In this document: positions 46,156-55,581 of the stretch, in pieces
How positions within the stretch are numbered: the stretch's first letter is position 1
Layout of the letters: every line of letters begins with the position of its first letter
DNA from: Rhodococcus sp. ABRD24
Lineage (GTDB): Bacteria > Actinomycetota > Actinomycetes > Mycobacteriales > Mycobacteriaceae
NCBI RefSeq assembly: GCF_004328705.1
Contig: NZ_CP035319.1
Location: forward strand, 2,914,001 to 2,978,000
Length of the DNA: 64,000 nt
Reading direction: 5' to 3'
Translations under genes and position numbers: made by a program
Notes under the pieces: generated by a model
The model's input: the letters and a program-made list of their open reading frames with translations, nothing else
What the model was told of the DNA's origin: nothing
The model's database searches: none

Positions 46156-49100
46156 CCGATGCTCTCCCTTCCTCCCGATGCGGTGCTGCGCACCAGGAGC
46201 TTCAGCTCGGCACTGGCAGTGCACGCGCGGGAGACATCGACGAAGCCGTCGCGCCTTAGTTCCGTCGTCATGCGCGAGAAGCGGTCGATTGCGTCGACTG
46301 TACGCTCTTGCCAAGTGGGCACCGGGTCAGATGTCCTGTGGCAGTCGATGATTGCCGCAACCAGACAGTGGTGTCCTTCCGCGAGATCGTCGCGCACGGA
46401 CGCCGCTGCCATCGAGTCCCACCAGTTCGCCATGATGCGGTTCTCGAGCTGGCCGGTCAACCAGGCAAGGCCGAGCGCGGCGTCCGTTTGTGCGTGAACC
46501 TCCGCGGCGATGGCGACCGAGCAACCGCGGTGCTGGGCTGTTTCGATCAGGTCGAATACTTCTCCCAGAAAACGGAGTTCGTCCATGGTGTCGTCGATGG
46601 TGATCGGGCGAGGCCGATTCGCCACGAGCTTGCGGACGCTGGGGCGGTACCGCTCGATCTCCGCGGCGACATCCAAGGGCGCGGGCCGTCGCCGCAGGAT
46701 CCAGGACGCGGTGTGCTCGATGAAGTGCTGAACATGGCGCAGCAGGCTCCAGCGTTCGGCACTTCCGACATCGGTCCGCTGCCGGGCCTCTGCCCACAGT
46801 TGATCGATGTCGAAAACTGCACGGACGACGGCGTACGCGCGCGCGACCGCAGATGTCTTGACCCCGAGGCGCTCCTCGAGCTGGTAGATCAAGCCGGGGC
46901 CGACGTGGTTGATCAGGTCGTCCGCGACCTTGGTTGCGATGATCTCGCGGGCGAGGTGATGGTTGCCGACTTCGTCGGCGAGTTGCTCGCGGATCCGTTG
47001 CGGGAAGTAGGTCGACAAGGCTGACGCAAAAACCTGCTCCTCGGGCACCGACGAGTTGAGTAGATCCTGCTGCACCACGTTCTTCGACTGTGCGAGCAGG
47101 ACCGCGATCTCAGGTCGCGTCAGGCCCAGGCCGGCCTGGGCCCGCGAGGCGAGTTCCTTCTTTGTGGGGAGCACTTCCGTTGCGCGGTTGATTCCGTTGT
47201 TGTGCTCGAGGTTGTCGATGAGCCGTTCGTGACGGTTCAGTAGTTGTGGGGCTTGGGATTCGGCGAGACTGATCGCCAGCGCCTGGCTCTCGTTGTTCCG
47301 GAGGACCGCATCGGCGACATCGGGGCGGGATTCGGCGAGCAGGGTGTTGCGTTGGTCGGCAGTGATGCCTCCGGTGCGAACGGCGACGTCGAGTGCGATC
47401 TTGAGGTTGACTTCCAGGTCGGAGGTGGCCACGCCGGCGGCGTTGTCGATGAAGTCGGCATTGATCCGGCCACCGCCGAGGGCGTACTCGATGCGGGCAC
47501 GCTGCGTCAGCCCGAGGTTGCCGCCCTCACCGATGATCGAGCAGCGCAACTGGGCCGCATCCACGCGGACCGAATCGTTGACGGGGTCGGCTGCGTCTGC
47601 AGATGTTTCGGATGACGCTTTGACGTAGGTTCCGATTCCTCCGTTCCACAGGAGGTCGACCCGCAGTGTCAGGATCGCCTTGATCAGCTCGTTCGGTGTC
47701 AGCAATCCCCGCTGCAACCCGAGCCGTGCCTGAGCTTCGGGCGACAGTGAGATCTGCTTGGCGGTGCGTGGCCAGACACCGGCTCCGGTCGACAAGATGC
47801 TGCGATCGTAATGGTCCCAGCTGCTGCCGGGGAGCGCGAACAGGCGCTCGCGCTCCGCGAACGAGAGCAGGGGATCGGGGTCAGGATCGATGAAGATGTG
47901 CCTGTGGTCGAAGGCGGCGACGAGTTTGATCGCCTTCGACAGCAGCATGCCGTTTCCGAATACATCGCCGGACATGTCGCCGATACCCGCAACGGTGAAC
48001 GTATCGCTGTCGATGTCCACCCCAAGTTCGTCGAAGTGGCGGCGCACCGATACCCAGGCGCCACGGGCAGTGATTCCCATGGCCTTGTGGTCGTACCCAC
48101 TCGAGCCTCCGGAGGCGAAGGCATCACCTAGCCAGTACCCGGCCTCGAGAGCTATGCCGTTCGCGAGATCCGAGAACGAGGCTGTTCCCTTGTCGGCGGC
48201 GACCACGAGATAGGTATCGGGGCCGTCGTAGGTGACGGTTCGTTCGGGGGCAACGACGTCGCCGTCGACGATGTTGTCGGTGACGTCGAGCAGACCTCTG
48301 ATGAAGATCGAGTATGCCTCCGCCGCTGTGATGTTCGGTTTCCTTCGGACGAACGCGCCCTTCGCTCCGACCGGCACGATCGGTGAGTTCTTGACCGTTT
48401 GTGTCTTCATCAGGCCCAGGACTTCGGTGCGGTAGTCCTCTGGCCGCTCGGAGAACCGCAGTCCACCGCGTGCGACGGCGCCGCTGCGCAGGTGGATGCC
48501 TTCGACCTCGTTGGCGCAGACATAGATTTCCCGGTAGGGAACCACGGGTCCGGTGAGCGCCAGTTTGCTCGAGTCGAGCTTGAACGAGGCATACGGCTTC
48601 GGTGTGCCCGTATTGTCGAGCTGATACCAATTCGTCCGAACACACGCGGTGACGAATGATTCCAGGGATCGCAGGATTCGGTCCTCATCCAGGGTGGTGG
48701 CCGCGTCCAGATGTGTGCGTAGTCTCGCCCCGGTGTTCGCGAGGGTTTGCTCTCGATCATGGAGATCGGGGTCGAACCGTGCGTCGAAGTATCGGACGAG
48801 GGTCTCGGTGAACTGTGGGTGGTTCAGCAGAGTGTCGATGACATAGGTCTCCGACAGGCCGAGGCCCGCCTGCCGGACGAATCGGCTTGCCGAGCGGATG
48901 AGAATGACCTCCCGCCAGGTCAGACCGACGGCGGCGATCAGCTTTGCGTAGTCGTCGATCTCGAAGCCGTGCAACGCACAGGCTTCGAAGGCCTCAGAGA
49001 CTCGGCTGAGTGACTCGCTTCGCCACATCTGCGGTGTCCGAAAGAAGAATTTGTGGAGCACAGCCTCGGCTGGCATGCCGGATTGCAGCGGCAAGGTCTC

Positions 49101-49343
49101 TCGATCGGCGACGCGCAGCCCGAAGTGTTCGAACATGTTGGCAACGTCCGAGAGCAGGGGTGTTCCCTCTGGCCAGAGGATCACGGCCTCCACGGAACCG
49201 TTCTCGGACGTGCCGGTGAGGAAGGTCATGCGCGGGTTGGCCGAGCGGTCGCTGCCAGAGAGCAACAATCGTTCGACTGCCTCGCTTACGTCCACAGCCA
49301 GTGGTGACGCGAGATGTTCTGCCATTGTGGCGCCGTTGCCCAT
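46152..49343 (-). CDS. gdh: NAD-dependent glutamate dehydrogenase, short (115-kDa) type
   Basis: 1063 residues from the ATG at 49343 (GGAAGGAAG upstream). This is much shorter than the 1600-residue GDH180 type and matches the GDH115 group. Catalytic-region blocks are GLMKTQTVKNSPIVPVGAKG, VVAADKGTASFSDLANGIAL, GSSGYDHKAMGITARGAWVS and the NAD region FTVAGIGDMSGDVFGNGMLL. It converts glutamate to 2-oxoglutarate, ammonia and NADH. Divergent from the GabT/DavT operon, it would regenerate the amino acceptor for that aminotransferase. Confidence 0.9.
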   Translation of the reverse strand: MGNGATMAEHLASPLAVDVSEAVERLLLSGSDRSANPRMTFLTGTSENGSVEAVILWPEGTPLLSDVANMFEHFGLRVADRETLPLQSGMPAEAVLHKFFFRTPQMWRSESLSRVSEAFEACALHGFEIDDYAKLIAAVGLTWREVILIRSASRFVRQAGLGLSETYVIDTLLNHPQFTETLVRYFDARFDPDLHDREQTLANTGARLRTHLDAATTLDEDRILRSLESFVTACVRTNWYQLDNTGTPKPYASFKLDSSKLALTGPVVPYREIYVCANEVEGIHLRSGAVARGGLRFSERPEDYRTEVLGLMKTQTVKNSPIVPVGAKGAFVRRKPNITAAEAYSIFIRGLLDVTDNIVDGDVVAPERTVTYDGPDTYLVVAADKGTASFSDLANGIALEAGYWLGDAFASGGSSGYDHKAMGITARGAWVSVRRHFDELGVDIDSDTFTVAGIGDMSGDVFGNGMLLSKAIKLVAAFDHRHIFIDPDPDPLLSFAERERLFALPGSSWDHYDRSILSTGAGVWPRTAKQISLSPEAQARLGLQRGLLTPNELIKAILTLRVDLLWNGGIGTYVKASSETSADAADPVNDSVRVDAAQLRCSIIGEGGNLGLTQRARIEYALGGGRINADFIDNAAGVATSDLEVNLKIALDVAVRTGGITADQRNTLLAESRPDVADAVLRNNESQALAISLAESQAPQLLNRHERLIDNLEHNNGINRATEVLPTKKELASRAQAGLGLTRPEIAVLLAQSKNVVQQDLLNSSVPEEQVFASALSTYFPQRIREQLADEVGNHHLAREIIATKVADDLINHVGPGLIYQLEERLGVKTSAVARAYAVVRAVFDIDQLWAEARQRTDVGSAERWSLLRHVQHFIEHTASWILRRRPAPLDVAAEIERYRPSVRKLVANRPRPITIDDTMDELRFLGEVFDLIETAQHRGCSVAIAAEVHAQTDAALGLAWLTGQLENRIMANWWDSMAAASVRDDLAEGHHCLVAAIIDCHRTSDPVPTWQERTVDAIDRFSRMTTELRRDGFVDVSRACTASAELKLLVRSTASGGRESIG

Positions 49344-49506
49344 TGCAGCTTCCTTCCGTGGTCCAGTGCTGCAAGTGTGCGTGCTCACGCCCAGTGATCG
49401 TGTTGGCCAAGCCGGACAATAGGGTGATTCAAAGTGGCCCATGTGGCGATGTTCTGGTGATGACGTGGCTCCTAGTGTTTCGGGTAACCCGACTGGAGGA
49501 CACGAC

Positions 49507-50865
49507 ATGACTGCTGTGCACACAATCGTCGGCGGACCGCAGCTCGAGCAGGTCCGCCGAATCGTCACCGATGTACCCGGACCTCGCTCGCAGGAATTGG
49601 CCACCCGCCGTAGTTCCGCCCTTCCAGCTGGGTTGACCAGCGGAGCGAACATCTACGCTGCGGCGGCCGGTGGTGGAGTCCTCGTCGATGTCGACGGCAA
49701 CTCGTTCATCGATTTCGGCAGCGGTATCGCGGTGACCACGGTCGGCAATGCCGCGCCGCGGGTCGTCGAGCGGGCCTCTCGCCAGCTGGAGAAGTTCACG
49801 CACACCTGTTTTCTCGCGACGCCGTACGAGCCGTACATCGAGGTGGCCGAGGTGCTCAACCGGCTGACCCCTGGTAATCACGAGAAGCGGACTGCGCTGT
49901 TCAACACGGGCAGCGAAGCCGTGGAGAACGCGGTGAAGTATGCGCGGGCGGCCACTGGCCGGCCGGCGGTCATCACCTTCGATCACGCCTTCCACGGCCG
50001 CACGCTGATGACCATGACAATGACGGCGAAGAATCAGCCGTACAAGAGCACATTCGGCCCGTTCGCGCCCGAGGTTCATCGTGCGCCCATGGCCTACCCC
50101 TACCGGTGGCCCAGTGGCGCCGAGCACGCTGCTGACGAAGCGTTCGCGCAGTTCGAAATGTTGGTGGATTCGCAGATCGGTGCCGACGCGGTCGCTTGCG
50201 TTGTGGTCGAACCCATCCAGGGCGAGGGTGGATTCATCGTCCCCGCCGACGGGTTCCTGCGCCGGATTGCAGACTTCTGCCGTGACCGCGGCATTCTCCT
50301 GATCGCAGACGAGGTCCAGTCGGGCATCGCGCGAACCGGTGCCTGGTTCGCCTCCGAGCACGAGGGCATCGTGCCCGACCTCATCACGACCGCGAAGGGG
50401 CTGGCCGGCGGGATGCCGTTGGCGGCAGTCACCGGCCGCGCCGACATCATGGATATCGCACACGCCGGCGGGATCGGCGGTACGTACAGCGGCAATCCGG
50501 CCGCTTGCGAGGCCGCGCTGGGCGTCTTCGAGACCATTGAAGCCGAGAATCTCCTCGAACGCGCTCAGGCTATCGGAGACATCATGTTCCGCGAGCTGCG
50601 CGATATTGCCGCCGAGACCGACATCATCGGTGACGTCCGTGGCCGAGGTGCGATGGTTGCGATCGAACTCGTCCAGCCGAGGTCAAAGGCTCCGAACCGG
50701 GAAGCGGTCGCCGAGATCAACCGCTACTGCCTGTCGCACGGGCTGCTCACCTTGACCGCGGGCACCTTTGGGAACGTCCTGCGCTTCCTGCCGCCTCTGA
50801 CGATCTCGGACGAGCTACTCGTGGAAGGCTTCTCGGTAGTTCGAGAAGCGATCGCCGCCCTGTAA
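49507..50865 (+). CDS. gabT: 4-aminobutyrate / 5-aminovalerate aminotransferase
   Basis: 452 residues from the ATG at 49507, preceded by GGAGGACAC. It is a class-III aminotransferase: NTGSEAVENAVKYARAATGR, FDHAFHGRTLMTMTMTAKNQ, VEPIQGEGGFIVPADGFLRR, ADEVQSGIARTGAWFASE and the PLP Lys297 in TTAKGLAGGMPLAAVTGRAD. GabT and DavT cannot be separated by motif. The downstream glutaryl-CoA dehydrogenase and CoA-transferase favour 5-aminovalerate, giving glutarate semialdehyde. First gene of a four-gene operon. Confidence 0.9.
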   Translation: MTAVHTIVGGPQLEQVRRIVTDVPGPRSQELATRRSSALPAGLTSGANIYAAAAGGGVLVDVDGNSFIDFGSGIAVTTVGNAAPRVVERASRQLEKFTHTCFLATPYEPYIEVAEVLNRLTPGNHEKRTALFNTGSEAVENAVKYARAATGRPAVITFDHAFHGRTLMTMTMTAKNQPYKSTFGPFAPEVHRAPMAYPYRWPSGAEHAADEAFAQFEMLVDSQIGADAVACVVVEPIQGEGGFIVPADGFLRRIADFCRDRGILLIADEVQSGIARTGAWFASEHEGIVPDLITTAKGLAGGMPLAAVTGRADIMDIAHAGGIGGTYSGNPAACEAALGVFETIEAENLLERAQAIGDIMFRELRDIAAETDIIGDVRGRGAMVAIELVQPRSKAPNREAVAEINRYCLSHGLLTLTAGTFGNVLRFLPPLTISDELLVEGFSVVREAIAAL

Positions 50866-50898
50866 GAACCTCATATCCGCTAAGGAGCACCACCCCTC

Positions 50899-52092
50899 AT
50901 GACCACGCTGACTGCGCCCCGGAAGACAGGCCCGCTGCGTCCACTCGAGCTGTTCGGTACTGATGTCCTTCTCGACGAGGATGAACGCGACATCGCCGGT
51001 ACCGTCCGCAAGTTCGTTGAAACCAGGTTGAAGCCGAACGTCGAAGACTGGTTCGAATCCGCCACACTTCCTAAGGAATTGGCCAAGGAGTTCGGGAAGC
51101 TCGGCGTCCTCGGCATGCACCTCGATGGATACGGTTGTGCTGGAACCAGTGCTGTGAGTTACGGTCTCGCCTGCCTCGAACTCGAAGCCGGTGACAGCGG
51201 ATTCCGCAGCTTCGTGTCCGTGCAAGGCTCGCTGTCGATGTTCTCGATCTACCGCTACGGTTCGGAAGAACAGAAGCAAGAGTGGTTGCCGCGTCTCGCC
51301 GCCGGTGATGCGATCGGGTGTTTCGGCTTGACCGAGCCCGACTTCGGCTCCAACCCCGCTGGCATGCGTACCCGCGCGCGTCGCGAAGGGAGCGACTGGG
51401 TGCTCAACGGCACCAAGATGTGGATCACCAACGGAGGCCTGGCCGACGTCGCCACGATCTGGGCCCAGACTGAAGACGGGGTCCGCGGATTTCTCGTGCC
51501 GACGGACACCAAGGGTTTCACCGCCAACAACATCCACAAGAAGCTGTCACTTCGGGCCTCCGTCACCTCCGAACTGGTTTTGGACAATGTGCGTCTTCCC
51601 GAGTCTGCGCAGCTACCCGAGGCGCTCAGCCTCAGCGCACCGTTGTCGTGCCTGAACGAGGCCCGCTTCGGCATCGTGTTCGGCGCCCTCGGTGCGGCCC
51701 GGGACAGCCTCGAATCGGCGATCGCCTATGCCGGCTCCCGTGAGGTGTTCGACAAGCCGCTGTCGAGCTTTCAGCTCACCCAGGAGAAGTTCGCCAACAT
51801 GACGCTCGAGCTCGGCAAGGGCATGCTGCTGGCACTGCACCTCGGGCGGATGAAGGACGATGGGGGAGTGTCGCCCGAGCAGATCAGCCTCGGCAAGCTC
51901 AACAACGTCCGGGAAGCTATCGCCATCGCCCGAGAATGCAGGACGATCCTCGGCGGAAGTGGCATCACCCTCGAATACCCGCCGTTGCGACATGCCAACA
52001 ATCTCGAGTCGGTACTCACCTACGAGGGCACGAGCGAGATGCACCTGCTGTCGATCGGCAAGGCGCTGACCGGGCAGGCCGCCTTCCGCTGA
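50899..52092 (+). CDS. gcdH: Glutaryl-CoA dehydrogenase
   Basis: 397 residues. The acyl-CoA dehydrogenase fold with the GCDH-type segment SGFRSFVSVQGSLSMFSIYR, FGLTEPDFGSNPAGMRTRAR (FAD/substrate loop), MWITNGGLADVATIWAQTED, and catalytic Glu376 in LTYEGTSEMHLLSIGKALTG. GCDH oxidises and decarboxylates glutaryl-CoA to crotonyl-CoA. The context (aminotransferase before, semialdehyde dehydrogenase and CoA-transferase after) fits glutarate use. Confidence 0.9.
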   Translation: MTTLTAPRKTGPLRPLELFGTDVLLDEDERDIAGTVRKFVETRLKPNVEDWFESATLPKELAKEFGKLGVLGMHLDGYGCAGTSAVSYGLACLELEAGDSGFRSFVSVQGSLSMFSIYRYGSEEQKQEWLPRLAAGDAIGCFGLTEPDFGSNPAGMRTRARREGSDWVLNGTKMWITNGGLADVATIWAQTEDGVRGFLVPTDTKGFTANNIHKKLSLRASVTSELVLDNVRLPESAQLPEALSLSAPLSCLNEARFGIVFGALGAARDSLESAIAYAGSREVFDKPLSSFQLTQEKFANMTLELGKGMLLALHLGRMKDDGGVSPEQISLGKLNNVREAIAIARECRTILGGSGITLEYPPLRHANNLESVLTYEGTSEMHLLSIGKALTGQAAFR

Positions 52093-52146
52093 TCCGGTTC
52101 CGCGCCCACTCTCACCATCAATCCCCGCACCCAGAGGTGAACTGAC

Positions 52147-53613
52147 ATGACCGCACCCGTGCAGCTGCACAACTTCGTCGACGGGCAGTGGCTCGACGGC
52201 GTTGCCGACACCGTCGTCAGCAGTAGTCCGGCAGAGCCGGAACTTGTTGTTGCCGAGGGACGAATGGCAGGAACCGCGGAGCTCGACAGAGCAGTCGCCG
52301 CCGCCCAGCGGGTGAAGCGGGAGTGGGCGCGTACCCCTGCGCACGAGCGAGGTGCGATTCTCGTTCGTGCGGCGGGGCTGGTGGAGAATGCGGCTCAGGA
52401 CTGGGGCGCCGAACTCGCTCTGGAAGAAGGCAAGACCAAGCCCGAAGGTGTCGGGGAGGTGCTGCGCGCGGCACAGATCCTGCGGTACTACGGCAATGAG
52501 GGCGACCGGGATTCGGGTGAGGTCTTCTCCTCACCCCGACGGGGCGAACGTATTCTCGTCACCCGCAAACCCCTCGGCGTGGTGGGTGTCATCACCCCGT
52601 TCAATTTCCCCATTGCGATCCCGGCGTGGAAGATCGCCCCGGCCTTGACCTACGGCAACACTGTGGTGTGGAAGCCGGCCAGCACCGTCCCTCTGCTCGC
52701 GATGCGCCTGGCCCAGGCCCTCGCCGACGCCGGTTTGCCTGACGGTGTACTGAATCTGGTGATTGGTGGCGGCGCCGTCGGCAACCATCTCGTCGAACAT
52801 CCCGGCGTTGACGCGGTCACCTTCACCGGATCGACCGGAGTGGGTCGCAAGATCGCGGCGGCCGGCGCCGCGCGGGGCGTGCCGGTTCAGGCCGAGATGG
52901 GTGGGAAGAACGCCGCCGTCGTCCTGGGCGACGCCGACCTCGAGCTTGCCGCCGAGCAGGTGATGTTGGGAGCCTTCCGTTCCACCGGGCAGAAGTGCAC
53001 CGCCACCTCCCGGCTGATCGTCACCGGCGACATCGCCGACGATTTTCTTGCCGAACTGGGGAAGCGCGCCAGCGCACTCAACGTGGGGAACCCCTTGCAC
53101 GATGGCGTCGAGATGGGCCCCGTGGTCAACGCCGCCGCCCGCACATCGATCCAGGCCGGTATCGATCGCGCATTCGATCAGGGTGCACGGCACATCGCAG
53201 GAGGGCAGCCGTACGTCGATGGGGCCCTGGCCGCGGGCTTCTTCGTTCCTCCGACCATCGTCGAGCTACCGTCGCAGGTCCCGGACATCTGGCGAGAGGA
53301 ACTGTTCGGCCCAGTCCTGGCGGTCCGGCGTGCTGAGACTGTGGCAGAGGCATTCGCCCTTTCGAACGACAGCGAGTTCGGGCTTTCCGCCGCGATCTTC
53401 ACCCAGGACCTGACCCGAACCCTCGACGCCATCGACGACATCGACGTCGGAATCTTGCACATCAACTCGGAATCTGCTGGGGCGGACCCGCATGTGCCGT
53501 TCGGCGGTGCGAAGAAGAGTGGGTACGGGCCAAAGGAGCAGGGCCGATCGACCCGGGAGTTCTTCACTCACACCACCACGGTGTATCTGCGGGGCGGGGA
53601 GGCTCGGGTATGA
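52147..53613 (+). CDS. Aldehyde dehydrogenase, probably glutarate/succinate semialdehyde dehydrogenase
   Basis: 488 residues. Motifs are GVITPFNFPIAIPAWKIAPA, WKPASTVPLLAMRLAQALAD, FTGSTGVGRKI, the general base Glu250 in VQAEMGGKNAAVV and catalytic Cys284 in STGQKCTATSRLIV. The end FGGAKKSGYGPKEQGRSTRE is typical of the family. In the operon it should oxidise the semialdehyde made by the GabT/DavT enzyme to glutarate (or succinate). Its stop overlaps the CoA-transferase start (ATGA). Confidence 0.87.
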   Translation: MTAPVQLHNFVDGQWLDGVADTVVSSSPAEPELVVAEGRMAGTAELDRAVAAAQRVKREWARTPAHERGAILVRAAGLVENAAQDWGAELALEEGKTKPEGVGEVLRAAQILRYYGNEGDRDSGEVFSSPRRGERILVTRKPLGVVGVITPFNFPIAIPAWKIAPALTYGNTVVWKPASTVPLLAMRLAQALADAGLPDGVLNLVIGGGAVGNHLVEHPGVDAVTFTGSTGVGRKIAAAGAARGVPVQAEMGGKNAAVVLGDADLELAAEQVMLGAFRSTGQKCTATSRLIVTGDIADDFLAELGKRASALNVGNPLHDGVEMGPVVNAAARTSIQAGIDRAFDQGARHIAGGQPYVDGALAAGFFVPPTIVELPSQVPDIWREELFGPVLAVRRAETVAEAFALSNDSEFGLSAAIFTQDLTRTLDAIDDIDVGILHINSESAGADPHVPFGGAKKSGYGPKEQGRSTREFFTHTTTVYLRGGEARV

Positions 53614-54728
53614 GTCGCGGCGCTCTCGAGGGCATCGTTGTCGCCGATTTCAGCCGGGTCCTCGCCGGACCGTACGCGACGATGCTGCTCGGTGATCTCG
53701 GTGCGGAGATCGTCAAGATCGAACGGCCGGGAGTCGGGGACGACACGCGGGCCTGGGGACCGCCCTTCGACAACGAAGGCAACGCCACCTACTTCAACTC
53801 GGTCAATCGCAACAAGACCTCCTTGGTGCTCGACTTGGGCACCGAGGACGGGCGTGCGCGCGCCCGGGATCTGGTCAGCCGCGCCGATATCGTCGTCGAG
53901 AACTTTCGCGCGGGGACGATGGAGCGCCTCGGATTGGGCTACGACGACCTCCGGACGATCAAACCTGATCTGATCTACTGTTCGATCACCGGATTCGGGC
54001 ACGGGGGAGGTGCCGACATGCCGGGCTATGACCTGCTTGTGCAGGCAGTCGGTGGCCTCATGAGTATGACCGGCCCCGAGCCCGGCTCGCCGACGAAGAT
54101 CGGTGTCGCACTGGTCGACGTGCTGACCGGCCTGCATGCTCTTGCGGGCATACTGGCAGCCCTCAACCATCGCAACTCCACCGGCCAAGGCCAGCGGGTC
54201 GACACCAATCTTCTGTCGGTGCTGCTCTCGTCGCTGGTCAATCAGGCCTCTGGATACCTTGGTGCCCAAGCTGTTCCCGCAATCATGGGTAATCGGCACC
54301 CCAGCATCGCCCCGTACGAGGTCTTCCCGACCGCAGATCGCCCCATCGCCCTGGCGGTCGGTAACGACAAGCAGTTTGCGCAACTCTCCGACGCCCTCGG
54401 TCTTCCAGAGCTCGCCGTGGACGAGCGATTCCGCACGAACACCTCGCGAGTGGTCAACCGCGCTGCACTCTGCGATGTCGTCAGTGCTGGACTTGCCGCG
54501 GAGGGCGCCGACCATTGGTTCACGACGCTGACCGCTGCCGGCGTGCCCGCCGGCCCGATCAACGACATTGCCGAAGCATTCGACTTCGCCGAGCAGTTGG
54601 GCCTCGACGCCGTGGTCGATGTTCCTGGCAGCAGCACGCCGCAGGTCGCGAATCCGATATCCATGTCAGCTACCCCAGTTCAGTATCGCAGTGCCCCGCC
54701 GCAACTCGGAGATGCCGAGGAGAACTAA
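53610..54728 (+). CDS. CoA-transferase family III (probable glutarate CoA-transferase)
   Basis: 372 residues, CaiB/BaiF family. The N-terminus VVADFSRVLAGPYATMLLGD and GAEIVKIERPGVGDDTRAWG, the block YFNSVNRNKTSLVLDLGTED, and the catalytic Asp170 in KIGVALVDVLTGLHALAGIL are all present. Such enzymes move CoA between dicarboxylates; the human and bacterial glutarate enzymes use succinyl-CoA. Overlapping the semialdehyde dehydrogenase gene and sharing an operon with GCDH, its likely reaction is glutarate to glutaryl-CoA. Last intact gene of the operon. Confidence 0.87.
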   Translation: MSRGALEGIVVADFSRVLAGPYATMLLGDLGAEIVKIERPGVGDDTRAWGPPFDNEGNATYFNSVNRNKTSLVLDLGTEDGRARARDLVSRADIVVENFRAGTMERLGLGYDDLRTIKPDLIYCSITGFGHGGGADMPGYDLLVQAVGGLMSMTGPEPGSPTKIGVALVDVLTGLHALAGILAALNHRNSTGQGQRVDTNLLSVLLSSLVNQASGYLGAQAVPAIMGNRHPSIAPYEVFPTADRPIALAVGNDKQFAQLSDALGLPELAVDERFRTNTSRVVNRAALCDVVSAGLAAEGADHWFTTLTAAGVPAGPINDIAEAFDFAEQLGLDAVVDVPGSSTPQVANPISMSATPVQYRSAPPQLGDAEEN

Positions 54729-54730
54729 GA

Positions 54731-55237
54731 GTGAGCGTCGAAGCCATCGAATTGCAGGAGGTTCTTCCTTCGGGTTTCGATGCGGTGGCTGGTCCGCTGA
54801 TCGCCGTCGTGGTTCCGCTGAACTTTCCCGGAATGGATACCGAGACGCGTGAGCTGACGGGCACACCGAGTTCGTCGACAATCTCTACGGCGTGGATCGT
54901 GGCACCGACGAACGCAGCACTCTTGCTGCTATCAACACAGGGTTCGGGCTCGAGGCGCCGATGTTGGGGATTTGCCGAGGGTCGCAGATGATCAACCTCG
55001 CGTGCATCACCAGGCAGTCAAGGATGTGGGATCAGTTTGCGCGTCTCCGCCCGCGGACTCGACGGCGTCGTCGAAGCGATCGAGCACGAGAGCAAATGGG
55101 TCGTGGGTGTGCAGTGGCACCCTGAAGACACCGACGATTCAGTCGAGGATCGCAGGGCTTTGTTCAGCGCATTCGTCGGGCGTGCAGCGGTGCACGCCGC
55201 CTTGAAGCACTCATCTCAGACCTCGTCCGAGAAGTGA
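54731..55237 (+). pseudogene. puuD: PuuD-type gamma-glutamyl-GABA hydrolase, decayed
   Basis: The GTG at 54731 opens SVEAIELQEVLPSGFDAVAG, then after a shift near 54858 HTEFVDNLYGVDRGTDERST, LAAINTGFGLEAPMLGICRG with the nucleophilic Cys. After a deletion and another shift, HHQAVKDVG, then VEAIEHESKWVVGVQWHPED with the catalytic His. The length (about 170 codons) is too short for PuuD (about 250). The class-I GATase features are recognisable, but the gene is dead. PuuD releases GABA from gamma-glutamyl-GABA in putrescine breakdown. Confidence 0.8.
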
Positions 55238-55260
55238 GGCAGTCCAGTACAACTGGATGA

Positions 55261-55413
55261 ATCGAGGCCCACACTCCCGCGGACGACAGCGACATTGCCA
55301 TTCCCTTTGGCGGACACAAGTAATCGGGATTCGGTGCCCACGACAAGTCGCTGCATGCGCTGGACAGGTACACAACTCTCGAGGGCGCGCGAATGAAACC
55401 CCAGGAGCGATGA
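55261..55413 (+). pseudogene. puuC: C-terminal remnant of a PuuC-type aldehyde dehydrogenase
   Basis: The frame reads DSDIAIPFGGHK, TAA, SGFGAHDKSLHALDRYTTLE, then a TGA. This is the end of a gamma-glutamyl-gamma-aminobutyraldehyde dehydrogenase (normally FGGxKQSGFGRDKSLHALDKYT), with the Gln codon replaced by TAA and about 430 residues lost. It lies directly behind the puuD remnant, the order expected of a puu cluster. From 55414 to 55581 nothing else is seen. Confidence 0.75.
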
Positions 55414-55581
55414 GACTCATTGCACGAGGGTCGTCAGGGATCCCACACCGCGAACCAAAGTTCGGAATCTGGACCGGGTGGCCGCCATGTACACATGCGC
55501 GAACTACATGGTACATCTCGTCTATGGCGTGGGTCACAGGGGGAATTTAGCGTCGAGCCGTACCCGACGAACAGGAGCGGC

